Notes: a model not told the origin generated them from the sequence alone. DNA of 64,000 nucleotides from Oreohelix idahoensis (GCA_024509875.1 JAMPIV010012247.1:1-64000); one strand, 5' to 3'. Positions 11,347 to 22,402 are shown, counted from the stretch's first letter. Numbers and translations are program-made.

Positions 11347-11808
11347 CTATGCCTGATGACTACTCTGATGTTCGTCGTACGGATGTCTGCTTAAAAAATC
11401 AGCTCCCACATTAGTTTTTCCGGGAATGTACTCTATGGTAAACTGGAATGGCTGTAAGAGCAAAGACCAGCGTAATAATCTAGCATTTTCATGCCTTGCT
11501 TGTGACAGACACACGAGTGGTTTATGATCTGTCTGGATCCTAAATGATTGTCTATAGAGATAAATCTGGAACTTCTTTATACCCCAGATGACAGCGAGAC
11601 ATTCTTTTTCACTTGTTGAATATTTTTGTTCTGCTGTATTCAACTTACGGCTAGCATAAGCAACTGGGGTTAATTCCCCATCAAGTGAATTTGACCGTTG
11701 TAATAGAGCTGCACCCAAACCGATATTACTCGCATCCGTTCTCAGAATGAATTCTTGACTTAAGTCAGGTAATTTCAAAATAGGCCTGCTTGTGAGCTTT
11801 ACTTTCAA
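11347..11808 (-). pseudogene. RNase H segment of element B
   Basis: Continues the RT of B (11825-13315) in a shifted frame. Visible are the RNase H landmarks RTDAS, EKECLAVIWG, QTDHKPL and GADFLSRH, with an ending typical of Gmr1-like pol proteins, where RNase H is last. The frameshift between 11808 and 11825 breaks the polyprotein. Confidence 0.85.
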
Positions 11809-11824
11809 TTCTTGGTATGCTAAT

Positions 11825-13315
11825 TCACACTTCCTCTGTCCAAATAATTCTATCAGGATTTCCTTTGCGCGTTAAATCAGTCAATGGAGCACATATGGAG
11901 TTAAAGTTTTTTATATACTTTTGGTAAAAACCACATAATGAGACAAAAGATCGCACATCCTTTTTTGTCTGTGGTCTTGGTGCTTTTTTTAACTTCTCCG
12001 GGTTCTTGGGGTCAGGGGTCATGTTTCCTTGATGTACTGTGTGGCCCAAGAATTCCAGCTCTTTACATCCAACACAGCATTTCGTCGGTCTAGCTGTCAA
12101 ATTGGTCTCTCTCAATCGATCAAACAACATATTCAGAGAGTTAATGTGTTCCTCAAATGTTTCTGTTGCTATGAGAATATCATCCATGAAGTTGGTGATG
12201 CATGGATTCTTCAGGGGATCCAGTAACTTTCTCATCATCCTCGAAAACACACTCGGTGCATTTTTCAGCCCGAATGGCAACATATTAAATTCATAATGTC
12301 CTTCCGAGGTGCTAAAGGCTAAATAAGGTTTTACCTCCGGCTTTACTGGAATCTGATAGTAGCCTTTGCTCAGATCCACTTTAGAGAAATATTTAGCTCT
12401 ATTCAGCCTGGCAAACAGCTGATTTGTATCAGGTAATGGATCCACCTGACCTTCTGTGACAGCATTCAGTTTCCTGTAATCTATACACAGCCTGTGTTCT
12501 CCAAAGGGTTTTCTTAACATAACCACACTGGAACTGTAGGGAGATTCACTGTGCGAGATAATCCCTTCTCTCAACAGATAATCTATCTCCTCCCTTAAAG
12601 CTTTTTCCTTAGCGAACGGAATCGAATAGGCTTTCATACAGATTGGTGTTGGGTCTATGAGTTTCATATCATACTCCAATAAATTTGTATGCCCCGGACG
12701 GTCCGTTAACACATCTGTATGATTATTCAGAACCTGTTGAACCCTCTCCCTCTGAATTTCCGTTAAGTGCGTGCTGATTTTTACCTGTGCGGCGGTTTCA
12801 CAGGGATGTAAAGGATATTCATGAGAAGTGAGTGGTTCCTTTTTCATCTCCATTGCAACAGACAAGGTCAGTAGGTGTGTCTCTTCCTGGTTTTCTCTGT
12901 CCAGATATTTCTTCAGGAGATTCACATGATAGATTTTCTCTTTCCCTTTCTTATTTATCTTATAATTTGTTCTAGACACCTTCTCTAGAACTGTATATGG
13001 ACCTTGCCATCCAATTTGCAATTTATTTTCGCTGCCGGGCAGTAGAAGGAGCACCTTCTCTCCCACAGATAATTCTCGATCCTTCGCTTTCTTATTGTAA
13101 TAGGAAGGATGCTTTTTCCTGGCTTGTCTCAAATTTTCATTGGCAAGTTTCCAGCCAGTTTTAAGACGAGTGGTCAGCTCGTTCACATATTGATATGATG
13201 AGGTAATATTTTCTTCTGCCTTTTCATCGGTCCAGGTCCTTAACAAGGTTACATATGGACTTTTAATTTTTCTGACATATTTTTCATAATATTGGAAGCC
13301 TTGTTTTGAGGACAT
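11825..13315 (-). pseudogene. Integrase C-terminus fused to reverse transcriptase, element B
   Basis: The first 130 or so residues match the integrase tail, including the GPY/F module (WQGPYTVLEKV) and the HVNLLKKY segment. RT follows with CIDYRKLN, KVDLSKGYYQIP, MPFGLKNAPSVF and the catalytic FMDD box, then the thumb. Integrase tail directly upstream of RT in one frame is direct evidence for the Gmr1-like pol order. The start is not a natural one: the integrase core that should precede it is gone and the upstream frame overlaps in another phase. Confidence 0.88.
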
Positions 13316-14802
13316 TTCTTCCTCTTGTCATCATATAAGAATCTTCCGCTACCAATTTTTTTCTTGGGGTTTTCTTCCCACTTTAATTTCCTTGTGAGAG
13401 GTCTTCTCTCTCTTTTATCTTCCTCCAGTTTACATAAGTCCGACTGAGGGATTTTCGGCTTATTCTGGGGTAAGACATCTCTTTGCACTCGCTGCATCGT
13501 GGCCATAGTAAAACATTCAAGTGAAGACTGTCTGTGAAAAGGGGGCTCCCATCCCACTTTGTCTACATTATTAAAATTATTTTTCTTCTTATTTTCAGGC
13601 CTACGTTTGCCTCGTGGCGAGTCTAGGTCCTGATTCATTTTCCCACGAGTGGGTGTTCCCTCTCTATTTTCTGGCCCAAGTTTGCCATAATGCTTCTCTT
13701 GCATATGGTTATTATTTTTCCACCCTGTGGAATTTTCTTTATTGCATTTGTCGCAGTCCTCGACAAATTTTCTTATGTCATCAACCACTCCTGGCCAGTA
13801 ATAAGACATAGATGTCCTTTTACAGGTGCGACCCATTCTCAGGTGTCCACCGTCTTGAACATGTATTTGTCTCATAACTCTTTCGCTATATTTCGAGGGC
13901 ACTACCAACTGTGCACACTCGTATGATTCTGCTTTAGCCGTTCTGTAAAGCACTCCATCATCCAAATAGAATTCTCCTTTTCTAGGAGGGGTATGGAGTT
14001 TTTGGAGTTTGTCAAAACACGGCTTCAGTGATCTATCTTTAGACTGTGCCTTCCTACACTCTTTACGAGACAGAATTTTTGGTGGTTCCTCCTCCTTTCT
14101 AGAGGTTGACCTGACCTGAAGCGTGGCCATGTACACAGGTCTCTTTTTACACACTTCGGTATTATGGTTGTCCATCCGACACCAACTACAATATGATCTA
14201 CCTTTATAAAAAGGTTTTCTGTCATTATATTTCCTTTCATTGAATTGTGAGGTTTTATTATTATAGTCATTGCGTGGCCTATCAAACTGGTGCTTACCTT
14301 TGTTCTGGTCTCTATGGTCAAACTTATTAAAGTGTTGAGGTGCCTTAAAATTGTCTACCTGTTTCTTTTTATTTCCAACTACCTCTGCTTGGACTGCCTG
14401 ATACCTCTCAGCGACATTGAGTAACTCACCCAGCCTCTCTGCACCTTGTTCCATGAGAAACTTTCTCAGGTCTGGAGCCATGGACTTTCTTAGTTGCTCA
14501 ATAAGGATCATTTCCTTAAGATCTTGGGTTTTCCCCAGAGCAGTCCATTTCTCCAAGTAGGTCTCTAACCGTGCAGAGAACTGGTGATAAGTCTCACCCG
14601 ACAGTAGTTTGGCATTCCTAAATTTTTTTCTATAAAATTCCCCATTCTTTTCATATCTTAACAAAAGAGCCTGCTTTAGCATGTCATAATTGTCCTGATC
14701 ATCCCTGCTCATCTTGGCAAAAACTTCATAAGCTGTACCACGAAGCCCTTGTGATAACTTTAGGCTCCACCTTTCTCTCTCTAAACCATACGTGGTAGCC
14801 AA
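13249..14802 (-). pseudogene. Gag and integrase zinc-binding domain, element B
   Basis: Residues 1-150 resemble a SCAN/retroviral capsid fold (W...LSQGLRGTAYE, LLLRYEKNGEFYRKKF, ETYHQFSARLETYLEKW). A CCHC knuckle (CSWCRMDNHNTEVC) follows. The integrase N-terminal HHCC domain comes next (IHVQDGGHL, YYWPGVVDDI, CDKC). Between knuckle and HHCC there is no protease, and after HHCC there is a basic, low-similarity stretch where the catalytic core should be. The N-terminal coiled coil lies upstream in another frame (15044-15421). Non-functional as an autonomous polyprotein. Confidence 0.82.
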
Positions 14803-15043
14803 AAGTTCATATCTATTTAGTTAACTTTCTATGTCATCGTCTTTCTCAACAAAATGGTCTAAATGAAAACTCATAGCTGAGGTTGAGGCTCACTGACTAC
14901 CAGTAGCATCTGAGGTAAAGGGACTGGCACCATTTTCAGGAGCATGGCTTTGAAACTCAAACTCCCTTAGTCGTAACTCATGTTCCATTTGTAATCTCTT
15001 CTCCTCCTTTTCTGCTTCCCTTTCTGCAGCCTGTCTTCTTTCC

Positions 15044-15421
15044 TCAGCTTCTCTGTCTGCAGCCTGTTTCCTTTCCTCTGCTTCTCTTTCTGCAGCTAGT
15101 CTCTTTTCTTCTCTTTCTGTAGCTAATCTCTTTTCTTCTCTTTCTGTAGCTAATCTCTCTTTCTGTAGCTAATCTCTTTTCTTCTCTTTCTGCAGCTAGT
15201 TTCCTTTCCTCTGCCTCCAACTTTTTTGCTTCAGCCTCAATCTGCAGCCTCTTAATTTCTTTTTCAGCCTCTAACTTTCTTTCTGCTTCAAATTTTCTTT
15301 CTTCACGTTCAATAAATTTGTCACATTCAGTTGTGACATAAGCAATCATAATTTGCCCCTCCATTACCAATTCTTTAGCAGCCTGCACAGCAGCAGATCG
15401 AAACTTTGCCAGATCAGCCAT
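15044..15421 (-). pseudogene. N-terminal coiled-coil segment of Gag, element B
   Basis: Starts MADLAKF and is dominated by a charged E/K/R/A coiled coil, the same layout as the N-termini of A, D and E. It loses frame in an internal tandem repeat (about 15110-15200) where unit length changes, so it is cut off from the capsid part. About 240 bases of decayed sequence separate it from the next frame. Confidence 0.75.
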
Positions 15422-15687
15422 TTTGTACTAGGGAAACCTTTAAAATTTCTAACTAGACAAATTTCTAATTATAACTAACAATTTCTAATTATAACTAAGA
15501 ACAACCACAGGCACTGATAGCTCAACCACTATTTAATTTCTCCAAAAAGGAATGCTTTTAGTTTTATACTATCTGAGATTCCTAATATAATTAATGATAT
15601 TTTAAGAATTTAAAATCCCAGAAGCAAACTACCCAATATAGCTGGTGTTATAAAAAGTTCAATCCCCAGGAGCGAGACCCCAATATA
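15422..15687 (-). other. 5' leader and candidate primer-binding site of element B
   Basis: In element orientation, five bases after the LTR end (CCACCACA) comes TGGGGTCTCGCTCC, which begins with TGG as required for pairing with a tRNA CCA end. A degenerate second copy of the neighbouring 50 bases follows. Otherwise noncoding. Confidence 0.6.
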
Positions 15688-18031
15688 TGTGGTGGGTTTG
15701 ATGTTAATACAGTTTGTTGTAAAGAAATCTTAGTGTACTGAATGAGGTCAGCTGTGAAGGTCCCTGAATATAATAAATATTAGAGTAAATTTCCAGGGCA
15801 CCTTTCTACTACCACCACTATGATCTCATTCAGACTTATTCTAGATAGACTGTAAGATGACTACGTTTGGTGTCTAGGGTTATGAAATGTTAGTGTAAGG
15901 TTGCATTAACCAACTGAACATATAAACAATTACACAAATTATTTTATTATCTAATACAATACAACAGTACCAAGACAATCACATACGAACTACACTTTAA
16001 AAGACTATCTTTAGTAAGTCAGTGGTTGAAAGTTTGGTAAAGTTAATGTTTTTCAATTTATTGTCCTGAATCTGATTTATTTGGAATCAGGACTGACAAT
16101 CAAAGTGAAATCATAGAAATTAATTACATCAATCAATTTACACAATGGGTCTTCTGACCATAATACACATATTATTATATAAGAGTGTAGTTGTATTGTC
16201 TAACTGAGGTGACTTCTAGTATACACTGGTTGATTGTTTATTATCATCATCTCTGCATGTTGTTTGTAAGTTTTTATGGACACTGATGGAATGTTTATAT
16301 CACTATTCCCAGTTTCTTATATTTTAATATAATGTTAGTTGAGCGATCAGGTGCCAAAACATGCACCTATCTTTGTAATATGATGTAGGAATCTTCCTGC
16401 ACTTCGCTGAACGACAACCGTCAGCTCCCACTTCTTCAAGAATGATGGTGGTTTACAGTTGTCTCCGAAAAAGGCAAGACTGTGGCATGAATATATCGGC
16501 CCACTGTAGTCTGGCACCAGTTATTGACAGCAACCAAAACCCTCTGAAATCAGAAGGATATACCTCCTTCGTAATCAACAGCCTACACTAATATTCAACA
16601 ACCAGTACAGGCACATTACAAACAAACATGCAAGATCAGCTCTTTACGACAATCCCTTTCACCAGTTTCTTTTGATGTGACCAGGTATACCAGTATTCCT
16701 CTCCCCTAATAGTTACAACGCCTCTGCAATTCCAGCAATAATCTGTTGTCCATACAATAGGATAGGTATTATGCTCCTGATGATAATCCTGTATAATTTA
16801 GTTGGTCTACACCTCTCTGATAGTCTTTCATATGCTGGATCAATCTCTAGACTCTGTTTTGAGTCTGCCATAGACTCACTTACTTACAGTCGTATGTTAG
16901 TATTTCACATTAAAATTTTATTTTAAATAAAATGTTAAGAAAATCAATCTTACCACAGATGCAAGGAAATAACACAAGTAAACGATGACTAGGCAATAGA
17001 ATATGGCACATTTTCGATCTGCCCTATGTCCAGGCTTTTCCTATGTTAGAAAATTCTCCGCCTGCTCTCATCAATCTTGCTTTACACAACATTTACTTGA
17101 AATGGCAGTGAACAGTCCCCGTTTCGTACCAGTATCTACTGCTTTGTCCAATGGGACCATGTTTACATTTATTTTTGAATCTATCGTTTCAAATAACAAC
17201 TCCCAATATGTTTCCAAGGCAAATATATTTTTAGTTTCAGGTCAACCAATCATACTTTGCCTTCCTTCAAAATCCACCCAATCAAATATCCCGTACCTTT
17301 TAACCTCATTTACCCAAAGTCGTTTTTTCAAAACATGCCATAAAAAATTTTAAGCAGGCATGATCTTTACTTGACAGTCTGGTCGGGTCCACTATAGTAT
17401 TATGGCTATAATTAGTTAATTAATGGACTATTTGCGTAACTATTACCATATTCTTTGTCAACAAGTCCTAAGGTACACGAATATACAATTTATATGGGAC
17501 TAGTTGGCTTGGTTCAGAAGTACACAGTTTTTTTTTCCTATGTTAGTGTTTTTATTTTTAGTCTACTACACGTTCAATTCTTCTCCATGTGCTGTCTTCT
17601 CTATTTACGTGATAATTACGTCCTTTGAAATAAAAGCTAAGGTTGTTTTTGTGACACGAGTTGTCTGCATGTTCTAACTTTTTCCTCGTATTTTGGGGAA
17701 ACCTCTAAGGCAAGGCTTGCCCCTGTGCTGGTATTGGCTTTTAGTTTAAAATCAATGCGAAACGAATTAGCATTTCATCTATCCTTTCCCCTCCTCGTTC
17801 CACAATGCATTTTACGCACATATTTTCTTAGAACTAGGAAAGTGATTATGTCAAGGACGAATTTGAAAAATTGGGTACCGTTTTGTTCGGCTATTCGTTA
17901 TCAAATAATAATCTGAAGGCGTGGCGATACCAACAGTTCTAGTAGAAAATTCTTTTATACTTTCTTATTTTGCCTTTATGCCCTATATTGTTATATATTA
18001 ATTTAGATATTGTATTTAGAAATTCACTACA
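15688..18031 (-). repeat. 5' LTR of element B
   Basis: Partner of 737-3079. Its outer end TTCACTACA abuts the PC4-like gene at 18032. The 116-codon frame at 17003-17353 is present but evolves like noncoding DNA. Confidence 0.92.
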
Positions 18032-18105
18032 CCACTAGCCAAAGGTTTAAGCATTTCATCACAACTTTTGATGTAGACCCAGTTGTTGGGAACAGTGGAA
18101 GTCAT
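18032..18105 (-). pseudogene. PC4-like gene, left-arm copy, 5' part
   Basis: Start codon at 18103-18105 on the minus strand; encodes the first 25 or so residues (MTSTVPNN..., then DEMLKPLAS). It is severed from its remainder (155-735) by element B. Upstream, at about 18195 on the minus strand, is the same GCATATATAG box seen before the right-arm copy. Confidence 0.75.
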
Positions 18106-18244
18106 CTTCAATACGTTGTGTTTGTAAGTGTCTGTCGTTATCACGCCACCGCGTTAGTAAAGTATGAACGTGAGTGCTTTGGTCTTCCAAGTGTCTATAT
18201 ATGCAGGAATACCAGTTCAATCTGGTTTTTGAAAGGTAGCCAGA

Positions 18245-18385
18245 CTTGTGTTACACAGGTGTTGATTAGTCGAAAAACTAATCGATAGTTGACGCGGTGT
18301 CGATGTGAGTAAACTTGTGTTAGCCAGGGTTTGATTAGTCGAAAAACTAATCGATAGTTGACGTGTTGTCGATGTGACAAGACTT
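18245..18385 (-). promoter_or_regulatory. Two 65-bp repeats with a small palindrome (left arm)
   Basis: Each repeat contains GATTAGT, six bases, ACTAATC and the flank CTATCGATTAG. Mirror copies lie at 25600-25735, and single diverged copies occur after the PC4-like gene at 61-90 and 26585-26615. They recall the homologous-region repeats that act as enhancers or origins in large DNA viruses, but function is inferred only from layout. Confidence 0.5.
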
Positions 18386-18479
18386 GCTGCGTGCTGGCGT
18401 TGTAAGTGTATGACTCATGGACGTAATGGTGTGAGGAAAAAACGACAGCAAAATCCGATAAAATGGAGGGCAAGTTTTT

Positions 18480-18990
18480 AACACAACACTCACACTTCCA
18501 TTTCTTATTTTTGGTATCGGTTTTCATAATTCCACTTCATACTTTTTGCAACACAACCTTCACATTTTCAATTTCATACTTTTTACAACACAACATTCAC
18601 ACTTCCATTTCTTAATTTTGGTATCAGTTTTCATATTTCCATTTCATAATTATTGCAGCACAAACTTCACATTTCCATTTCATACATTTGGTATCAGTTT
18701 TTCAAATTTCCACTTCATAATTTTTGTATCGGTTTTCATATTTAAATTTCCTAATTTTTACAACACAACACTCACACTTCCATTTTCTTAATTTTGGTAT
18801 CGGTTTTCATATTTCCATTTCATACTTTTTGCAACACAACCTTCACATTTTCCATTTCGTACTTTTGGTATCAGTTTTTTCAAATTTCCACTTCATAATT
18901 TTTGTATCGGTTTTCATATTTCCATTTCCTAATTTTTACAACACAACACTCACACTTCCATTTCTTAACTTTTGGTATCAGTTTTCATAT
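18480..18990. repeat. Minisatellite, left arm
   Basis: Degenerate tandem units built from phrases such as CACTTCCATTTC and TTGGTATC(A/G)GTTTTCA. The reading frames in this block are by-products of the repeat. Mirrored at 24985-25500. Confidence 0.85.
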
Positions 18991-19004
18991 TTCCACTGCT
19001 TATA

Positions 19005-19248
19005 ACGTGAGGTGATAGAAAGGTGCTCGTGAGGTGATATAAATGTACCCGTGAGGTGATAGAAATGTGCCCGTGAGGGGATAGAAATGTGCCGGTGAGG
19101 TGATAGAAATGCACCCGTCAGGTGGTAGAAATGTACCCGTGAGGTGATAGAAATGTGCCTGTGGGGTGATAGAAATGTGCCTGTGAGGTGATAGAAATGT
19201 ACACGTGGGGTGATAGAAATGTGCCCGTGAGGTGATAGAAATGTGACC
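19005..19248. repeat. 21-bp tandem repeat, left arm
   Basis: About twelve units of the type GTGAGGTGATAGAAATGTGCC. The mirror block in the right arm (24897-24970) has only about three, so the array has expanded here or contracted there. It fuses in frame to a PC4-like fragment, producing a spurious 153-codon frame. Confidence 0.9.
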
Positions 19249-19440
19249 ACCGGTTTTGGTAGGAAACTTTAGATATGACTCACCAAAGTATTTTCGCACG
19301 TGTAACAAAAGCTGGCCTCGGTAAAAACTTACAGTTGCGGTCTTCAGCCTGCTCTCCAACGGTTTAAGCATTTCATCACTTCTTGTCACGTACACCCAGT
19401 TAGTGGGAACAATGGAAACCACCTTCAACGAGGTATGAGC
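19249..19440 (-). pseudogene. Second PC4-like gene fragment (left arm only)
   Basis: A diverged paralogue of the N-terminal half of the PC4-like gene (PTNWVYV, DEMLKPL, SFYRG, HVRKYF, FPTKTG). It stops where the 21-bp repeat begins. The codon matching the start of the other copies is GTG (19420-19422, minus), not ATG. The upstream segment matching the other copies' 5' region is also present. It suggests the element once held at least two tandem PC4-like genes. Confidence 0.6.
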
Positions 19441-19484
19441 GCTAGTGTCTGTCGTTATCACACCACCTCTTCAGTAAAGTATGA

Positions 19485-19600
19485 CAATGAGTGTGTGGGT
19501 GTGTGTGTGTGTGAGCGCTCGCGTGCGTGGTTGTGCGTCTGTGAGTGTGTGTGTTTGCGTGCGCGCGCGCATGTGTGTGTGTGTGGGTTGTGTTGCGGTG
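19485..19600. repeat. TG-rich microsatellite, left arm
   Basis: Imperfect (TG)n with CG-containing variants; mirrored as (CA)n at 24790-24895. No gene. Confidence 0.9.
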
Positions 19601-19684
19601 TGTTGTATTGTATTGTGTTATGTGTTGTTTATTTATACAACAGTTATACGTACATATTACAATATATATTTTACAAACAGTTAT

Positions 19685-19880
19685 AACATCTAGAGGTGGG
19701 AATGAAGTGTTAGAGACATGCCCAGGTCCACCATCGAGAAGTGGGAGTGAAGTGTTAGAGACGTCACTATACTAGGGCCAGCAACTAGAGGTGGAAGGGC
19801 GTGTTAGAAACTATACTAGGTTTAGCATCGAGAGGTGGGAGTGAAGTGTTAGAGACTTGACTAGGTCTAGCATCGAGTAA
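19685..19880. repeat. Degenerate short tandem repeat, left arm
   Basis: Four to five units of 40-60 bp sharing GAGGTGGGAGTGAAGTGTTA and GAGAC. Mirrored at 24510-24712. Confidence 0.8.
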
Positions 19881-19935
19881 TAAAATCTACTCACCCCAAT
19901 GTCCATCTAGTGTTATGTAAATGATCCGTACACAG

Positions 19936-20310
19936 TCGAGGTTTCTAACATAAAAAATAATATCAAAGGCCAGGTTGGACAAGGCCAAATAGACAGTTTT
20001 ATTGAACACAACCATAGAGATATATGTCACAGGCAGAGTAGATTATGGTGCCAACTAGATACTCCTTAGTGTTACAGGTTGCAACCGGGAAAATGTCGAG
20101 GCCAGTTTCAACCATTTTAAGAAAACCCAACACGCACGTGCCTTTTACCACTCGTTGTTAAACTCGATCGATGGTCTGCGCTCGCGAGGAAAACATTATC
20201 AAATGTAATCGATGAATGAGTCATACTGTTTATAGTCGGTTAGGGTGGGTGCCGTCAGCGCTAAATATAGACTATCGGAAACAAGTTTATCTGCTAGTCG
20301 CCAAACATCT
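19936..20310. other. Left-arm-only segment
   Basis: No match in the right arm, where GCATGAA runs directly into CGGATCATTTACATAAC at about 24467. Deletion from the right arm is the simplest explanation, since the RTE fragment reads further here. No gene recognised. Confidence 0.6.
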
Positions 20311-20726
20311 CTGCAAAGGCGACCATCTTTCATGCGACTAATATGACCAAGCCAGCGTAGGCTTTCCTGTCTCAGCCGGGTATACAGACTTTGAAGGCCA
20401 GCACGTGAAAACACCTCGCCATTTGGCACTTTATCTTTCGACGAAAGCCCGAGGAGGTGGCGCAGACATGGTAGATGGAAGGTATTGAGCCTTCTTTCTT
20501 GCTTAGCATATATTGTTCAGGTCTCACTGCCATATAGAAGTAAGCTGAGGATACAGGCGTTATATATTGCAGCTTTGATCATCGTTGCGAGTTTGGAGTT
20601 TCCCCAAAAGCGTGATGTGAGGTAGGCAAAGGTAGCTGCAGCTTTGTTAAGGAGACTAGCAATTTCTGTGGCCAGAGAGAGTTTGTCATTGATAATATAC
20701 ACAACGTATGCGTGATGCACGTGGTG
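20310..20726 (-). mobile_element. RTE-like LINE fragment, left arm
   Basis: Encodes, with stops, the RT-thumb to C-terminal region of an RTE-like LINE (INDKLSL, KAAATFAYLTSRFWG, LLYGSET, RLRQESLRWLGHISRM). Closest kin in the window is LINE-III (40534-41902). It abuts the end of the cyclin-box gene at a hairpin and is present at the same place in the right arm. Confidence 0.8.
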
Positions 20727-20777
20727 TTAAGTCAGCCGCCGCGATGCTGTAATCAGCATCGTGGTGGCCTCCTTAAC
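20726..20777. repeat. Perfect-stem hairpin at the cyclin gene/LINE junction (left arm)
   Basis: GTTAAG...CTTAAC enclose an inner inverted repeat of CAGCATCG/CGATGCTG with GC-rich flanks. The last codons and stop of the cyclin-box frame lie inside it. Mirrored at 24015-24066. Confidence 0.75.
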
Positions 20778-21095
20778 CGTCCCAGCCCCTTCTTCAACCT
20801 TGCTAGCTATGAAGAGACATGTCAACCCGACAAACTGAAAGTTTTCTCTGTTTAGTTGTTCTTTACTCCCATAATGCTCTAAAAAAGCGATAGTTAACTG
20901 AAATGTTTGTTTCTGACAGTTATAAGTACTACACACGGCTGATATCCATTCTATTAAGGTGAGTCTCGCCCTACAACTAATTTCTCCCGGTATAAAAACA
21001 AACCTGGGGGAATCAGGAATTACTTGTAACGTCTCTTTTAACTCAGCTAACTTAAAATCTATGTTAGGATACCCGACACTAAAGCTCGCTGCCAT
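20727..21095 (-). pseudogene. Cyclin-box protein, left-arm copy (truncated)
   Basis: 122 codons. Residues about 42-105 match the first half of a cyclin box: the R-x-x-L-x-x-W helix, VCSTYNC, FQLTIAFLEHY, and FVGLTCLFIASKVEE with the conserved lysine. Spacing resembles D-type and viral cyclins. The frame ends at a hairpin beside a LINE fragment, so the second helix set, with the conserved CDK-contacting glutamate, is missing. In the known family the protein would bind and activate a cyclin-dependent kinase; here that is unlikely without the C-terminal half. It differs from the right copy at two residues. No introns are seen, unlike host cyclins. Confidence 0.75.
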
Positions 21096-21099
21096 TTTT

Positions 21100-22380
21100 T
21101 AAAACTCACTTTTTTCCTAAAGAAATATGTAAGCTCTGTTCGCTATCACGAGTCAACTAGACGGCTGTATTTATATATACAGAGAGAGACACACAATAGT
21201 ATCTTGTTGATTCATATTAGGCTCTTTGTGAAGGGCACTGAGTCACATCCTTAATTAAGGCCAGCTACCATTAGATAATTGCAAGCGAATTAGATATTCC
21301 TGCTGGGGGAATTAATATGTGATTTTTGTTCTTTGTGTGAATGTCTCATTTTCACCGTTCAATCGTAAAAACCATCTGGCCTCACCGGTACCAGAGACCG
21401 ATTAATTTTCATGACCAATTATCTTAAACATTCGTAGTTTTACAAATATTACTTTGTTTCGTGACTCACGAACGTAAAAGATTGGGGCAAATTGAAATTA
21501 TGGGTTATGCACGTGCGGGCCGCTTCGTGACAAACAAAACATTGTCTGTGTTATATACTGATATACACGCACAGACCCCACCCTTCTATCAAAACAGGGA
21601 CCCCTTTCTAGTAATGATAAAATACACTCATACGCAATTATTTTATATCTAAAACCCTACACACCTTGAGACTCCGTTTTCAACCTCGCGAGACTCCCTG
21701 CGATGTGTTTTCAACAACGTGAGAACCACTGCGAACAAAACACGCAAGTCTGGATGTAATGCACCTCTCGATACTTACTCAGTCACACAAAGACGTGACT
21801 ACCATTCACAATAAATATCACTCGTTTGTTATTCATTCTTCATCAACACACTATATATAACATGTGCTTTTTTAAAGGTTTTTCTAATAAAAGTGTTAAG
21901 TTCTACATATATACACCACAAACACTGTCACACACAAAGTTTGATAATATATATTTTTACTTACAACATTAACAAACACTGAGACGAACAGTTATAACTA
22001 AAAAGCATAGTTCTACTTTGTAAACCTTTGTCCGAAAGTTTGCTCGTATAAACTTGGCTTCAATGGTAACAATTAATTATGCGTGAACAGCTCTGTGTAA
22101 TTAAACTTATTGTCTTTGATGTTGAATCACATTGTCGATAACGGGTGTCGATACTTATCCCCCGGGCCAACTTGTGCGGGTGAGTTCTGAATATTTGATT
22201 GCGCACATGCGCGGCGCATCTGTGCTAGAATTTTTTATAAATGTCCTCGTTTGTTCAAATGTAAAAAGTCATTTTCCGACCAGGGAATAATTAATTACTA
22301 TGTGCAATTAAAACATCGTGTAACGAAAATAATCAACGATAAAGAACATCCACGCTTTTGTGGAACAAAGCCGCACGTGC
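21100..22380. other. Noncoding inner part of the left arm
   Basis: Contains the cyclin promoter (TTTATATATA at about 21169-21178, minus-strand TATA), AT-rich sequence, and CpG-rich islands with CACGTG-type motifs at 21505-21525, 22172-22215 and 22370-22380. A 63-codon frame at 21461-21652 is mirrored at 23134-23325 but has three replacements and no recognisable domain. Confidence 0.6.
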
Positions 22381-22402
22381 GAGCTCTGAATTTATTGCGT
22401 GC
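22381..22402. other. Centre of the large inverted repeat
   Basis: A 22-base spacer between GCACGTGC ends (22373-22380 and 22403-22410). The spacer's TCTGAAT...TTGCG pattern is repeated in the arms at about 22187 and 22600, so the centre is one of three related CpG-rich motifs. Confidence 0.9.

Larger units (their letters stand above)
737..18031 (-). mobile_element. LTR retrotransposon B (Ty3/Gypsy, Gmr1-like), interrupted by element A
   Basis: Long direct repeats at 737-3079 and 15688-18031 bound a minus-strand element whose internal part is 3080-3115 plus 11306-15687. The LTRs read TGTAGTG...CCACCACA in element orientation. The flanks match as CCATT (731-735) and CCACT (18032-18036), a likely 5-bp target duplication with one change. 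A purine tract lies just before the 3' LTR and a candidate primer site just after the 5' LTR. Coding order is coiled coil, Gag, integrase zinc domain, integrase C-terminus, RT, RNase H. This integrase-before-RT order is known for Gmr1-like Ty3/Gypsy elements. Protease and the integrase catalytic core are missing and frames are shifted, so it is non-autonomous. Confidence 0.9.
18032..22380. repeat. Left arm of the large inverted repeat, inner piece
   Basis: Mirrors 22403 to about 25950. Coding parts differ by only one to two percent by eye: the two cyclin-box copies differ at two of 122 residues. Length differs because this arm has more 21-bp repeats, a PC4-like paralogue fragment (19249-19440) and about 380 bases (19936-20310) that the right arm lacks. 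Confidence 0.93.

Noticed and set aside
18546..19005. Frames rich in F, S, H, N in the left-arm minisatellite (also 25043-25604)
   Set aside because: Products of tandem repeats; no start context and no domain.
19000..19250. ISITSRAHFYHL-type repeat protein
   Set aside because: Translation of the 21-bp array; unit number differs between arms.
21461..21652. 63-codon frame mirrored at 23134-23325
   Set aside because: Kept in both arms only because the arms are young; three replacements, no domain, opposite to the cyclin promoter.
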